DNA from: Bacillota bacterium
Lineage (GTDB): Bacteria > Bacillota > Clostridia > Lachnospirales > Lachnospiraceae
Assembly (NCBI GenBank): GCA_023386815.1
Contig: JAEWIZ010000017.1
Coordinates: 1-64,000, forward strand
Length of the DNA: 64,000 nt
Direction of reading: 5' to 3'
Positions within the stretch are counted from its first letter, which is position 1. Every line of letters begins with the position of its first letter. Made by a program: the position numbers and the translations under genes. Below are positions 43,647-54,313 of this stretch, one piece after another. The notes beneath the pieces were generated by a model. That model had not been told where the DNA came from and ran no database searches. It was given only the letters and a program-made list of their open reading frames with translations.

Positions 43647-44939
43647 TCAATCCTGGGAATAAAGAATGATCCCATGCTTATATTCATTTGGAATGGTTGT
43701 CCCGTATTTTTCATAGACTACCTGGTTATAGAGGTGAGCTGCTAAAATATCCTCCTTTAACATACCAAAAGCGATCGGGGATAATTGTCGCTCTGCCTTT
43801 GACACCTTTGTAATAATAGGTATACCTTCATTATGTTCGATTTTACGAAGCAAATGAGAGGCTTCTTGTTTTACTCCGAGCACACGGGCATATTGGGTAT
43901 AACCCATTCGATTATATTCTTCAACTGTTTTGGTTTTAATGTTTAACAGCATATGAAGCATCGCCCGATTAACGCGAGTTAAGGTGAGGTTTTTTGTTTT
44001 AAGATCCTGAGCCAACTCGGAAATAGTTTTTGTGGAACTGGAGTATTTCTTGAAACGGTCTGCCAGATCCTCAGAAATATCCAAGTATTCACAGAGCGTT
44101 TGTTTACTTTCATAAAGTAGCTTGTACTTTATCACTTGGGAGAAGTCCTCCTCAGAGATAGGGTATTTCATCTGGTGGTGCTTTTTTAGTTCATGAAATA
44201 CATCCGTTGGAACACTATGATAAATCTCTTCAAAGTAGCTGTCAGTTTTTAAACCCTTGCTAAAAATTGCCCTGCGTATTGCCGTGGCAGAGCTAATTGT
44301 GAAAGCGGTTGATTCCTCTTTGCTTAAATCCAAATCATGATAGTGAGCAGAGATTCGCTGTATCGTCTTGGGAGTAATTTTTGAATCCAAACGGCGAAGT
44401 GCCTTCATATATTCAATCCCCAGGATATTATTCGGTTCGGTAAGGACATTAACCAGGGCAGCGCTATGATCGGGATGCTGCTCCTCAAGATAATGCTGCA
44501 ATGCTTTACCTCTGGCAGCAGGATACGTGAGTCCCTCTCTTAGATAGGCCTGTAAATGCTCATCAAAGGAAGGCGGGGTATTCAATAAAAAAGCTGCAGC
44601 CTCCTCTAACAGAGAGATATCTCCGCATTCGCTGCCAAAGCAAAGATAATCTACAATACCTAGTCGATTCAATAAGGAAACAGCTCCATGAGCAAAATAT
44701 TCCGCGCTGGCGGTGGCATAACAAACCGGTAATTCCAGGATAAGGTCTACACCATTGCTTAAAGCCATTTTGGTTCTGCTATATTTGTCAATAACAGCAG
44801 GGGTTCCCCGCTGCACATAATTACCACTCATTACTGCGATGACATAATCTGCTCCGGTCACCTTTTTGGCTTCTTCTATATGGTATTTGTGACCATTATG
44901 GAATGGATTATATTCCGTTATCAATCCTACAACTTTCAT
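43647..44939 (-). CDS. tmcAL: tRNA(Met) cytidine acetate ligase (YlbM)
   Basis: A 430-residue enzyme of the nucleotidyltransferase superfamily. TmcAL uses acetate and ATP to make N4-acetylcytidine at the wobble base of elongator tRNA-Met. The N-terminal motif YNPFHNGHKYHI holds HxGH, and MSGNYVQRGTPAVIDKYSR and SECGDISLLEEAA are diagnostic. Length is standard. The adjacent acetate genes pta and ackA lie on the other strand and may share the acetate pool, as inference. The ATG at 44939 is preceded by a weak AGGAG-like site. Confidence 0.94.
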   Translation of the reverse strand: MKVVGLITEYNPFHNGHKYHIEEAKKVTGADYVIAVMSGNYVQRGTPAVIDKYSRTKMALSNGVDLILELPVCYATASAEYFAHGAVSLLNRLGIVDYLCFGSECGDISLLEEAAAFLLNTPPSFDEHLQAYLREGLTYPAARGKALQHYLEEQHPDHSAALVNVLTEPNNILGIEYMKALRRLDSKITPKTIQRISAHYHDLDLSKEESTAFTISSATAIRRAIFSKGLKTDSYFEEIYHSVPTDVFHELKKHHQMKYPISEEDFSQVIKYKLLYESKQTLCEYLDISEDLADRFKKYSSSTKTISELAQDLKTKNLTLTRVNRAMLHMLLNIKTKTVEEYNRMGYTQYARVLGVKQEASHLLRKIEHNEGIPIITKVSKAERQLSPIAFGMLKEDILAAHLYNQVVYEKYGTTIPNEYKHGIILYSQD

Positions 44940-44996
44940 TCATAATCTCCTATAAATTGGATATTTGACTGGCATTACATTAAAATATATGTTTTT

Positions 44997-45025
44997 AATA
45001 TATCATTATCAGGATTTGACGTCAA
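44997..45025 (-). promoter_or_regulatory. Promoter of tmcAL
   Basis: On the minus strand TTGACG, 17 bases, TATATT. The -35 lies in the 10-bp palindrome TTGACGTCAA (45016-45025). Confidence 0.55.
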
Positions 45026-46300
<1,275 letters not shown>

Positions 46301-46311
46301 CATACGCAAAG

Positions 46312-46336
46312 AAGCGAAGTGAAATGCTTCGCTTTT
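46312..46336 (+). terminator. Hairpin between pta and ackA
   Basis: AAGCGAAG pairs with CTTCGCTT around a 7-base loop, followed by a short T run. Probably a partial terminator. Confidence 0.65.
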
Positions 46337-46453
46337 CGTAGTATATCATATTGAATTTACTTTTATTGTTATTTTAGTTTGTTGTTATTTTAACTACTGC
46401 TCTGTGTAATCAGAGTAAAACATATTTAAATTAAAAAAGTGAGGTATGCGTAA

Positions 46454-47650
46454 ATGAAAGTATTAGTTATTAATTGTGGTAGTTCTTCCTTAAAGTATCA
46501 GTTGATTGATTCTGATTCTGAGCAAGTATTGGCGGTTGGTATTTGTGAACGTATTGGACAAGAAGTAAGCCACTTAAAACACACACCAGAAGGCCAGAGC
46601 AAAATTGTAATCGAAACGACTGAAATGAAGAACCATGAGGTTGCTGTTCAGATGGTACTCCATGCATTAACAGATGAAAAACACGGTGTAATTAAGTCTT
46701 TGGATGAAATTAGTGCGATTGGACACCGCGTAGTTCATGGCGGCGAGAAATTTGCTTGCTCTACAATCATTAATGATGAAGTTATTGCAGCATTAGAGGA
46801 ATGCAGTGAGTTAGCACCTCTTCATAATCCAGCAAATTTAATTGGTATTCATGCATGTGAGAAATTAATGCCTGGCAAGCCTCAGGTTGGTGTGTTCGAT
46901 ACTGCTTTCCATCAGACAATGCCTCCAAAAGCTTATTTATACGGTATTCCTCACGAGTATTACAAAAAATATAAGATCCGTAAATATGGTTTCCACGGAA
47001 CAAGCCATAGCTTTGTTTCCAAAGAAACTGCTAAATTCTGCGGTTTAGATATCAACAATTCTAAGATCATCGTTTGCCACCTTGGAAATGGTTCCAGTAT
47101 CTCTGCTGTATTAAATGGCAAATCCATCGACACCAGCATGGGCTTCACTCCACTTGCAGGTCTTGTAATGGGAACCAGATGTGGTGATATCGATCCTTCT
47201 ATCATTGAGTTCATGGCTAAGAAGGAAGGAAAGACCCTTGATCAGGTTATGAATGTTCTGAATAAGGAATCCGGCCTTCAGGGTATGTCAGAAGTATCCA
47301 GTGACTTCCGTGATTTAAATGATGCAGTGGATGAAGGTAACGAATTAGCTACGATTGCATTCCAGGTATTCTGCTATAACGTAGCAAAATATATCGGTGG
47401 CTATGTAGCAGCAATGAATGGTGTAGATGCAATTGCATTTACAGCAGGTGTTGGTGAGAACGACTGGAGAGTAAGAGAATGGGTATGTGAATACTTAGGA
47501 TACTTGGGTGTTAAAATTGACTTAGAGTTAAATAACACAAAGAGTAAGCTTCTCATGCTGACTACTCCTGAATGCAAGACTAAGGTTTGCATCGTTCCTA
47601 CCAATGAAGAGTTAGCAATCGCTAGAGAGACTGTTGAATTGCTCAAATAA
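46454..47650 (+). CDS. ackA: Acetate kinase
   Basis: A 398-residue ASKHA kinase that makes ATP and acetate from acetyl phosphate. The N-terminal VINCGSSSLKYQLID, the HRVVHGG motif, HLGNGSSISAV with the catalytic Asp-rich segment TSMGFTPLAG, and the nucleotide loop FTAGVGEND are all present. It is the second gene of the classical pair. GTGAGG lies upstream of the ATG. Length and motifs suggest a fully active enzyme. Confidence 0.97.
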   Translation: MKVLVINCGSSSLKYQLIDSDSEQVLAVGICERIGQEVSHLKHTPEGQSKIVIETTEMKNHEVAVQMVLHALTDEKHGVIKSLDEISAIGHRVVHGGEKFACSTIINDEVIAALEECSELAPLHNPANLIGIHACEKLMPGKPQVGVFDTAFHQTMPPKAYLYGIPHEYYKKYKIRKYGFHGTSHSFVSKETAKFCGLDINNSKIIVCHLGNGSSISAVLNGKSIDTSMGFTPLAGLVMGTRCGDIDPSIIEFMAKKEGKTLDQVMNVLNKESGLQGMSEVSSDFRDLNDAVDEGNELATIAFQVFCYNVAKYIGGYVAAMNGVDAIAFTAGVGENDWRVREWVCEYLGYLGVKIDLELNNTKSKLLMLTTPECKTKVCIVPTNEELAIARETVELLK

Positions 47651-47671
47651 GTAAGAAATAACAATTTTTGA

Positions 47672-47700
47672 TTGACAAATAGTATTTCACTGGTTATAAT
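47672..47700 (+). promoter_or_regulatory. Consensus promoter of yceD-rpmF
   Basis: Exact TTGACA, 17 bases, exact TATAAT, just after ackA. As strong as expected for a ribosomal protein operon. Confidence 0.9.
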
Positions 47701-47769
47701 ACAAGAAGCGCGTAAAAAAGAGTTTATTTTATAAATTCTTGTAAAGCAGTGAATATTCGGGAGATTACA

Positions 47770-48297
47770 ATGCTTATATCTTTGTCAGAGATAATGACTA
47801 CGAAGGATAAGGTAGCAAAGGTCCATGCCCCCATTGAATTGGAGAGCGTTGAATACCAGGGTGCTACTTATGGATTCGCTCATAAGGAACCGGTAGAGCT
47901 CACAATTACAAATCTTGGAGACAAGGTCGTAATGATCGAGGGCAAAACGAATATTTCTTTGACCCTAAACTGTAACAGATGTCTAAAGGATATCATATAT
48001 CCGTTGGATATCGAATTTCAGAAAGAAGTTGATTTTAAGCTTTCTGAGGAGGAGCGTACAGACGGTCTGGACGAAACAAATTATATTATTGGATACAATC
48101 TGGATGTAGACACATTGATTTATGAAGAAATCTTAATTGATTTCCCTATGAGGCTTTTATGCGATGAGGACTGCAAAGGACTTTGCGAAAAGTGCGGAAT
48201 AAATCTTAATGAGAATACCTGTGACTGCGACACGCATCATTATGACCCCAGAATGTCAGTAATCCGAGATATTTTTAACAATTTTAAGGAGGTGTGA
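47770..48297 (+). CDS. yceD: DUF177 (YceD) protein
   Basis: A 175-residue protein of the DUF177 family, which almost always precedes rpmF; in plants and some bacteria it is tied to 23S rRNA processing. Two cysteine pairs are visible: CNRC at mid-protein and a C-terminal cluster CKGLCEKCG plus CDCD, likely binding zinc. I use the ATG at 47770 after CGGGAG; a GTG at 47749 is possible. The last codons contain the rpmF ribosome-binding site, so the two genes are coupled. Confidence 0.9.
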   Translation: MLISLSEIMTTKDKVAKVHAPIELESVEYQGATYGFAHKEPVELTITNLGDKVVMIEGKTNISLTLNCNRCLKDIIYPLDIEFQKEVDFKLSEEERTDGLDETNYIIGYNLDVDTLIYEEILIDFPMRLLCDEDCKGLCEKCGINLNENTCDCDTHHYDPRMSVIRDIFNNFKEV

Positions 48298-48300
48298 CAG

Positions 48301-48480
48301 ATGTCTATTTGTCCAAAGGGTAAACATTCTAAAGCAAGAAGAGATAGCCGTAGAGCTAACTGGAAAATGACTGCTCCAAACTTAGTAAAATGCAGCAAGT
48401 GTGGAGAACTCATGGTTCCTCATAGAGTATGCAAGGCTTGTGGTTCTTACAACAAGAAAGAAATCATCACAGCTGAATAA
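48301..48480 (+). CDS. rpmF: 50S ribosomal protein L32
   Basis: A 59-residue L32 with the zinc-binding type of cysteines: CSKC and CKACG pairs around residues 33-49. The start SICPKGKHSKARRDSRRANW is typical. AAGGAGG at 48287-48293 serves the ATG. A terminator follows at once. In most Firmicutes plsX comes next, but in this genome a palindromic repeat and an unrelated gene stand there. Confidence 0.96.
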   Translation: MSICPKGKHSKARRDSRRANWKMTAPNLVKCSKCGELMVPHRVCKACGSYNKKEIITAE

Positions 48481-48493
48481 TTGTAGTAAAATC

Positions 48494-48529
48494 AAGGGTT
48501 TGAGGATTTCCTCAGACCCTTATTTTTTT
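48494..48529 (+). terminator. Terminator of yceD-rpmF
   Basis: AAGGGTTTGAGG pairs with CCTCAGACCCTT (one G-U) around a 4-base loop, then seven Ts. Confidence 0.93.
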
Positions 48530-48594
48530 GGTGATAAGGGGACGGGGTTAGTGTCACAGTTATCGTGTGACACTAACCCCGTCCCCTTGTCACC
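48530..48594. repeat. REP-like long palindrome
   Basis: Two 29-base arms pair with a single wobble; the inner 23 (48536-48558 and 48566-48588) are perfect. The loop is GTTATCG. The arms are G/C-rich (GGGGACGGGGTTAGTGTCAC), quite unlike the AT-rich surroundings. It resembles palindromes scattered in several Firmicutes genomes near IS200-like REP-associated transposases. None is in the window. Confidence 0.8.
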
Positions 48595-48638
48595 CGCCCT
48601 TGTCACCCGCCCTTGTCACCCCCCTTGTCACTTGTCAC
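48587..48638. repeat. Tandem TTGTCAC repeats
   Basis: Five direct copies of TTGTCAC, the first three followed by CCGCCC or CCCCC, begin in the right arm of the palindrome. The last copy contributes the stop codon of the minus-strand LysM gene. Confidence 0.85.
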
Positions 48639-49939
48639 TCCAAAGAATCAGGGATGAGCTTTACTAGCTCATACTGGGAGTTTAAGATTGACCATAGGGG
48701 TTGATAATAGATCATAATATTCCAGATGCCAGACCCTTGGAGATGGTATTTATCAATCAGCTTATTTAAGGCATTGATGCTTCTTGGATCAATAAACCAT
48801 ACGATATGGTTGATTGGCGTGGCGGAAAAGGAAAATTGATAGTGAAAATATGGAGTTTGAGAGATAGGATCAAATTCTATGTTAGCATCAGCATCATAGG
48901 CAATCTGAATTGCTGTATTAATGGTAACGGAGTTGATGCTGGTGCGACCCGGAATATAGGGAAGCTCCCAATCATATCCGATGAGCGGTTCACCAACAGA
49001 GACTAGCTCCGGTGGAATCAGCGTCACGATATGCTCCAGAAAAGCATTAATTAAAGCATTTGAGTTTACCGGAGCGGGAGGACCGGTCTTCTTGCCCCAC
49101 ACATATTGAAAAAAAGTAAAGCCATCTATATTAGGACTAATTTTTGAATAATCGATTCGTTCGAATTTTATTTCATTATTCTCATATCGAAGATTAGGAT
49201 TAATGGTGTAAAATATCAGATAGTTTTCCTGAGCTAGTAATTGTGATGCTCTTGATAAAAAGCTAAAATAGAGCTCTTGGTTAATCTCATTCATTGTACT
49301 AATCATGATATTAACACCTTGATATTTTGTGGTACGCAAAAGAGTGATCATATTTGAGATAAGTTTGTTTTGATAATCCTCATTCAGTAATAATTCATAG
49401 ATCATTTCTATATCAACTTCACCCTGAGGCGACATGGCAGATATCATCAGTAAAGGGATGGTACCAAAAGTGATAGCTGCTTCGATCAGAGGGATATCGT
49501 TATTAAACTTTATTACCTCACCGGCTTCGATAACTCGATAATTGAAAATTGACAGATAAGTTAGATAAGGAAGAACCTTAATCAGTGTTTTCTCATTAAT
49601 AAAAGGGTAAGCATAGCCATTAGTTACCAGCTTTCCCTGTGTGTCATAGCTGATTACTAATGTTTCTCCTGGATAAATATATTCTCTATCTGAAAGAAAG
49701 GAATTGTTTCTTAATAATTGGAGCAATGTGATCCCATACATCTGGGCAATAGATGAAAGGGTATCTCCCTCTTGAACAATATGAGTTTTCGTTGGATAGG
49801 TAATTACTATTGCTTGACCATTGGCTAAGTTAATCGTATTCTCAAGACCATTGTCTTGTATTAGTTGATAAACAGGGATACCAAATTTATTAGCAATGGA
49901 AACAATTGTATCACCGGGTTGTACTACATATATGTCCAT
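48635..49939 (-). CDS. LysM-GH18 spore-wall-type protein, catalytic residues lost
   Basis: A 434-residue protein: two LysM peptidoglycan-binding modules (about 1-47 and 51-98; IYVVQPGDTIVSIANKFG, THIVQEGDTLSSIAQMYG), then a GH18 barrel of the YaaH/SleL type. In active relatives the barrel has DFE at the end of strand 4; here the matching place reads GVNIMISTM, so the acid/base Glu and its Asp partner are gone. I expect binding without hydrolysis. No signal peptide is present, as in forespore or mother-cell proteins that coat spores. The ATG at 49939 gives the usual start MDIYVV; an ATG 12 bases earlier is possible. Confidence 0.85.
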   Translation of the reverse strand: MDIYVVQPGDTIVSIANKFGIPVYQLIQDNGLENTINLANGQAIVITYPTKTHIVQEGDTLSSIAQMYGITLLQLLRNNSFLSDREYIYPGETLVISYDTQGKLVTNGYAYPFINEKTLIKVLPYLTYLSIFNYRVIEAGEVIKFNNDIPLIEAAITFGTIPLLMISAMSPQGEVDIEMIYELLLNEDYQNKLISNMITLLRTTKYQGVNIMISTMNEINQELYFSFLSRASQLLAQENYLIFYTINPNLRYENNEIKFERIDYSKISPNIDGFTFFQYVWGKKTGPPAPVNSNALINAFLEHIVTLIPPELVSVGEPLIGYDWELPYIPGRTSINSVTINTAIQIAYDADANIEFDPISQTPYFHYQFSFSATPINHIVWFIDPRSINALNKLIDKYHLQGSGIWNIMIYYQPLWSILNSQYELVKLIPDSLE

Positions 49940-50039
49940 GTTAATCCCCATGCTGATTAATTAATTCTATTATATGATACGTAATTAAGTATTAGCATTC
50001 AAATTATTCCTATAAACTTAAACTGATACATGGAGCACT

Positions 50040-51170
50040 TTACTTAGATAAAAGATTCTGCATCATATGAATCGCATACTGTTCCAGTGTATCTTCCTGG
50101 AGAAGAAAATCAGTATGGATCTCCAGAAAGGATAGTTTATCAGTATGTTTCATCTTAAAGCAAGGGGTAATTTGTAGCTCGTATTGAGGAACAAAGATAC
50201 CTTGCTTTTTGGTATAACAGGTGGAAGGGGTGGCTTTTTTTCGATAAGCTTTATCGACATAGCTTGCGACACTTTTATGAATTGCATAATCTTCTTCTGG
50301 AAGATAATAATAATCTTTATAATTGTTATAAAAATGCTTTAATTCACCCTCATAGACAGAAACGGCTAAAGTAGCAATACTGTCTGAAGCTTCTAAGTAA
50401 ACTAAGCCATTGCTGTAACTAATAGGTACCGGCAAATTAGCTGTGATTTCTAACTGTATTATTAATTTTTTGTCTTCTACATATGCTTGTTGGATTCGAA
50501 TTGGCTTTTCGAATAAATCTACATAATATAGGATCTGGGAAAGGCATACTAAACCCTGAATATCATCTGAATTATGTAGCAACAGTATCTGTAGTAGTTG
50601 TTCAGCCTCTGAGGGAGCTAAAAGAGTAAGCCCCGGATTTCGCATTTTCCATAACTCCTCATAATGCTTCTTGCCAAGATAGCTTGAATAAACCTGAATT
50701 AAGTCGCCTCCATCAAAGGTATCCTGACGGCAAATATTAAGAAAGTTTTCAAGAGTTTTTAGTTTAAAGTTTTTTAGCTGGAACAGCTTCCTATAAGGAG
50801 TGAGTTTTTTATAGATGTCATAGCTCACTACCTGGTCAAAGGAGTAATTTAAATTCAAAAGGTTTAATTTTCGCTGTAAATATGGGATATCAAAGCCAGT
50901 GCCATTATAATGAATTAATACCTCATAATTCTTTAAAAATTCAAAAAAAGCAGTTAAAAGTGTGGCCTCCTCCTGAATTCCTTCCGAAAACCATTGAAGG
51001 ATATGAAAAGAGGAATCTTTATAATAAGCACAACCGATTAAATAAAGATAGGTGGATTCTGCAGAAAAACCGGTTGTTTCGATATCAAAATATAAAATTT
51101 TATTAAGATCATACTCCCTCTCAAATGGATAATCCGGTCTTTGTTGTATTGCAAATTGTCTTTTTATCAT
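50040..51170 (-). CDS. RNase H-like / DnaQ-type nuclease (YprB)
   Basis: A 376-residue protein. The first 170 residues form a 3'-5' exonuclease-like domain: DIETTGF (first Asp/Glu pair), HYNGTGFDIPYL (second Asp), and HNSDDIQGL (third). This is the DEDD arrangement of YprB. The C-terminal 170 residues are beta-rich without a known motif. The substrate is not known. It lies 100 bases upstream of the LysM gene on the same strand. GGAGG is 11 bases before the ATG, and GAAGG is closer. Confidence 0.85.
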   Translation of the reverse strand: MIKRQFAIQQRPDYPFEREYDLNKILYFDIETTGFSAESTYLYLIGCAYYKDSSFHILQWFSEGIQEEATLLTAFFEFLKNYEVLIHYNGTGFDIPYLQRKLNLLNLNYSFDQVVSYDIYKKLTPYRKLFQLKNFKLKTLENFLNICRQDTFDGGDLIQVYSSYLGKKHYEELWKMRNPGLTLLAPSEAEQLLQILLLHNSDDIQGLVCLSQILYYVDLFEKPIRIQQAYVEDKKLIIQLEITANLPVPISYSNGLVYLEASDSIATLAVSVYEGELKHFYNNYKDYYYLPEEDYAIHKSVASYVDKAYRKKATPSTCYTKKQGIFVPQYELQITPCFKMKHTDKLSFLEIHTDFLLQEDTLEQYAIHMMQNLLSK

Positions 51171-51473
51171 CCTTCAGACTCCTCCCTTGCTTCATTAATT
51201 TTATCATAGAATAAAAAGTATGGAAAGAGTGTGTTTTTGGGACTAAAAATGGGTAGTCCTATCCTTAATAAAAAGAATTAACTTGTAAGTTAATCAGGAT
51301 AAATTTGAACATTACTAATCAAATTTTAATGAAGTTTATAAAAAACTTACTGAATTTTCTAAAATGATGTGATATCATACGATATGTGGTATGGTATATT
51401 TAATCAGCTTTGGTAGAAAACGTAAGCGAATCAACTATTAATATATCAAAACATTATCTGGAGGGGCTATAAC
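51171..51473. other. Divergent intergenic region
   Basis: About 300 bases between yprB and the Cls fusion gene, without a visible gene. Several overlapping short palindromic pieces (GATATCATACGATATG near 51371) may be binding sites. GGAG at 51461 serves the downstream gene. Confidence 0.4.
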
Positions 51474-53948
51474 ATGTGGAGCATTAAAATATTAGGCGAT
51501 GAATTTTACTATCTGTTTTACATATTCTTATTTTATAGCATTTTCGGTTGGATTTATGAAAGTACGCTTGTATCATTTCAAAAAAGAACTTTTGTAAACC
51601 GAGGTTTTTTAGTTGGGCCAATTATTCCGATATATGGCTGTGGTGCATTGGCCATATATTTAGCTCTCTGGGACGAGAGAAGTAATCTATGGATTGTCTT
51701 TTTTGCTGGAATGATACTGGCTACAGCATTGGAGTTTTTTACCTCCTTGGCTATGGAGCTGATTTTTCATACCAGATGGTGGGATTATAGCACACATCCC
51801 CTCAATATTAATGGCAGAATAAGCTTGTTTGTATCACTTTTTTGGGGTGCCCTCTCGGTCATGATGATATGCATCTTTCACCCTGCAGTTAATAGGGTGA
51901 TTGAGTTTGTTCCACGAGGAGTAGGTGAAATCCTAGGTTATATCATAATCCCTCTATTTCTTGCGGATAGCGTTACTACTATCATATCCACTTTAAAACT
52001 GGAACAGATCCTTAATAAGTTAAATGGCTTACGTAACGATATGTTGGAATACTTTACGACAAGGAAGATTTTCGCTACGGGAGAAGGGTTGAAAGCTAAA
52101 TTAAATGACGTGAGAATGATGGGGCTTTTTACTGAGGCCAGAAGTTCGATCGATGAATGGGTAAGTAATCAGAAAAACATCGTTTCAACTGGTAAGACTG
52201 AGTTGAAGGAGTTTAGACCCGAAATTGAAGCAAAGTTAAAGGAATTCTTCAGACGCTACCAAAGCATCAAGGCACTGAAAACACATATCCGTTTATTAAA
52301 AGCCTTCCCTTCCATGAAGGTAAGCAAGCTTCGGGAAAATGCATTATATGATTTACGGGAAAAGATAAATAAGAAAACAATGCGTGAGCTGGGAAAAGAA
52401 TTCAAAGAAGAGGTGAAGGGTACCATCAAGGGTAATCTAAGCGGTATTCTAAAAGCGGTACTCGTTGGAATCCTAGTACTTGCACAAATGGGGCTGATTA
52501 TATATCTCTCCTTCATCCTTCGTGGATATACAATCTATATCTATTCAGCAATACAGGTATTAAGTATTATAGTAATTATTGGGCTAATTAATGATAATCG
52601 TAATACTTCTTACAAAATTGGATGGATTTGCATTATTACGGCGTTGCCTATCACAGGGCATATTATGTTCATGCTCTGGGGAAAGGGCAGAAGAAGTAAG
52701 ATTGATCATGGTATTCAGGTAAAGCTTCAAAGAGGAGCAGAGTTCCTGGAATATAGTCCCGAGGTGACAAAGCAATTTGCGATGAAATATCCTACAAAGA
52801 GCAGGATGACGAAGTTTCTTGAATATAATTCGTTTCCATTATTTAAGAATAATAAGGTAAATTATTATCCAATGGGAGAAGATGCTTTTGAAGCAATCTT
52901 TCAGGAGATTGAAAAGGCTGAGAAATTTATTTTGATTAATTTCTTTATTGTTGCCGAAGGTGCTTTATGGAATCGGATGCACAAATTATTGAAGAGTAAG
53001 TTGCAGGATGGCGTGCGAGTGATGTTCCTTTATGATGATTTCGGAGGAATGCTACGTACACCCAGCAATTTTAGAAAAGTCCTGGAACACGAGGGGATGG
53101 AGGTTCGGGTATTTAATCCAATTCACAGATATACGGATAAGCTGTACTTGAATTTTCGCTCCCATCAGAAAATAATCGTGGTGGATGGAAATGTTGGCTT
53201 CACGGGGGGAATGAATCTCGCAGATGAGTATGTGAATCTGGTTCACCGCTTTGGAACCTGGAAAGATAATGCGATCCGGGTTGAGGGTGATGCTGTGTGG
53301 GGGTTAAGCGTAACCTTTTTACAGATGTGGGAGGTCTCTGGTTCAGGAACTCCAATAGATTATAACCCCTTCCGTCCTACGAAGCAGTTTGAGGAGAATG
53401 AAGTATATTGCCAGGTGATATCCGATGGACCTGCCAATAATCCGAGAAATCCGGTGGAGAATATCTACAAACAGATGATATATTATGCGAAGAAGGTATT
53501 GTACATTACCACACCTTACCTTATAATTGAAGAAGACATGCGGGATGCGTTAATCACTGCTGCTGTGAGTGGAATCGATGTTCGCATTATTACACCCTTC
53601 ATTCCGGATAAAAAGAATGTAAAGATTCTTACAAATTATAATTATGGTAAATTGTTAGAGGCCGGAGTTAAGATTTACGAATATACCCCTGGTTTTATCC
53701 ATGCGAAGACGATTATTACGGAGGACAGTGGTATTGTTGGAACCGTTAATATGGATTATCGAAGCTTTTATCTGCATTATGAATGCGGCGTATGGATTTG
53801 TGATAAGAATACCATCCAGACCATTCATGAGGACTTGGTACGCACGATGGAGCAGTGCCATGAGGTGACCTATGAAGAATGGAAGAACAGACCGTTCCTT
53901 ATGAAAGCATATCAACGAATTTTAAATGTGTTTTCAACCTTAATGTAA
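51474..53948 (+). CDS. PF06541 membrane domain fused to cardiolipin synthase
   Basis: An 824-residue protein. Residues 1-170 hold about five membrane helices of the CmpB/PF06541 type (FYSIFGWIYES, RGFLVGPIIPIYGCGA, RWWDYS). A helical cytoplasmic linker (180-320) follows, then a normal bacterial cardiolipin synthase: two membrane helices (about 330-400) and two PLD domains. The first HKD motif is intact (HQKIIVVD); the second reads HAKTIITED, with Glu in the place of the Asp. The product, cardiolipin, is made from two phosphatidylglycerols. The fusion roughly doubles the usual length. GGAGG lies upstream of the ATG. Confidence 0.9.
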   Translation: MWSIKILGDEFYYLFYIFLFYSIFGWIYESTLVSFQKRTFVNRGFLVGPIIPIYGCGALAIYLALWDERSNLWIVFFAGMILATALEFFTSLAMELIFHTRWWDYSTHPLNINGRISLFVSLFWGALSVMMICIFHPAVNRVIEFVPRGVGEILGYIIIPLFLADSVTTIISTLKLEQILNKLNGLRNDMLEYFTTRKIFATGEGLKAKLNDVRMMGLFTEARSSIDEWVSNQKNIVSTGKTELKEFRPEIEAKLKEFFRRYQSIKALKTHIRLLKAFPSMKVSKLRENALYDLREKINKKTMRELGKEFKEEVKGTIKGNLSGILKAVLVGILVLAQMGLIIYLSFILRGYTIYIYSAIQVLSIIVIIGLINDNRNTSYKIGWICIITALPITGHIMFMLWGKGRRSKIDHGIQVKLQRGAEFLEYSPEVTKQFAMKYPTKSRMTKFLEYNSFPLFKNNKVNYYPMGEDAFEAIFQEIEKAEKFILINFFIVAEGALWNRMHKLLKSKLQDGVRVMFLYDDFGGMLRTPSNFRKVLEHEGMEVRVFNPIHRYTDKLYLNFRSHQKIIVVDGNVGFTGGMNLADEYVNLVHRFGTWKDNAIRVEGDAVWGLSVTFLQMWEVSGSGTPIDYNPFRPTKQFEENEVYCQVISDGPANNPRNPVENIYKQMIYYAKKVLYITTPYLIIEEDMRDALITAAVSGIDVRIITPFIPDKKNVKILTNYNYGKLLEAGVKIYEYTPGFIHAKTIITEDSGIVGTVNMDYRSFYLHYECGVWICDKNTIQTIHEDLVRTMEQCHEVTYEEWKNRPFLMKAYQRILNVFSTLM

Positions 53949-54028
53949 TTAGTGAATCTCGTGATGTTATTAGTAGATTTTGCGGCCTCACGGCTAAATA
54001 ATTGTTAGAATGAGGAGGAGAATCAGAT

Positions 54029-54280
54029 ATGTACACCAATGTATGTAGGCATTGCCATAAAGTTTTTAGTTCGAGATTGAAAGCCTATGCCTGTGATGAG
54101 TGCAAGCAAATAGATGCAGACCATTTTGATGATATCGAAGCATATCTGAAGGAGTATCCGAATAGTAATGCATTACAGATCTCTGAAGCGTTAGGAATTA
54201 CTGCCTTTGAGATATTAAATTACCTAAAGGAAGGTAGATTAAATGTCTCAAGAGGGCGTTTTGAGAAACTATCCGATTAA
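54029..54280 (+). CDS. Small zinc-finger protein with HTH-like helix pair
   Basis: An 83-residue protein. Four cysteines (CRHC at residues 6-9 and CDEC at about 24-27) form a zinc ribbon. The second half is a helix-turn-helix-like fold (NALQISEALGITAFEILNYLKEGRL). It resembles the YvyF/TIGR03826 family described from flagellar operons, though here it precedes ruvA. It may bind nucleic acid or act as an adaptor. GAGGAGG stands upstream of the ATG. Confidence 0.75.
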   Translation: MYTNVCRHCHKVFSSRLKAYACDECKQIDADHFDDIEAYLKEYPNSNALQISEALGITAFEILNYLKEGRLNVSRGRFEKLSD

Positions 54281-54313
54281 ATACAAAAGCTTATTTTGAA
54301 ATAGAGGTGCACA

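Noticed and set aside
48530..48594. Ordinary terminator of the LysM gene
   Set aside because: The stem is too long and GC-rich, has no T run on that strand, and the rpmF terminator is separate.
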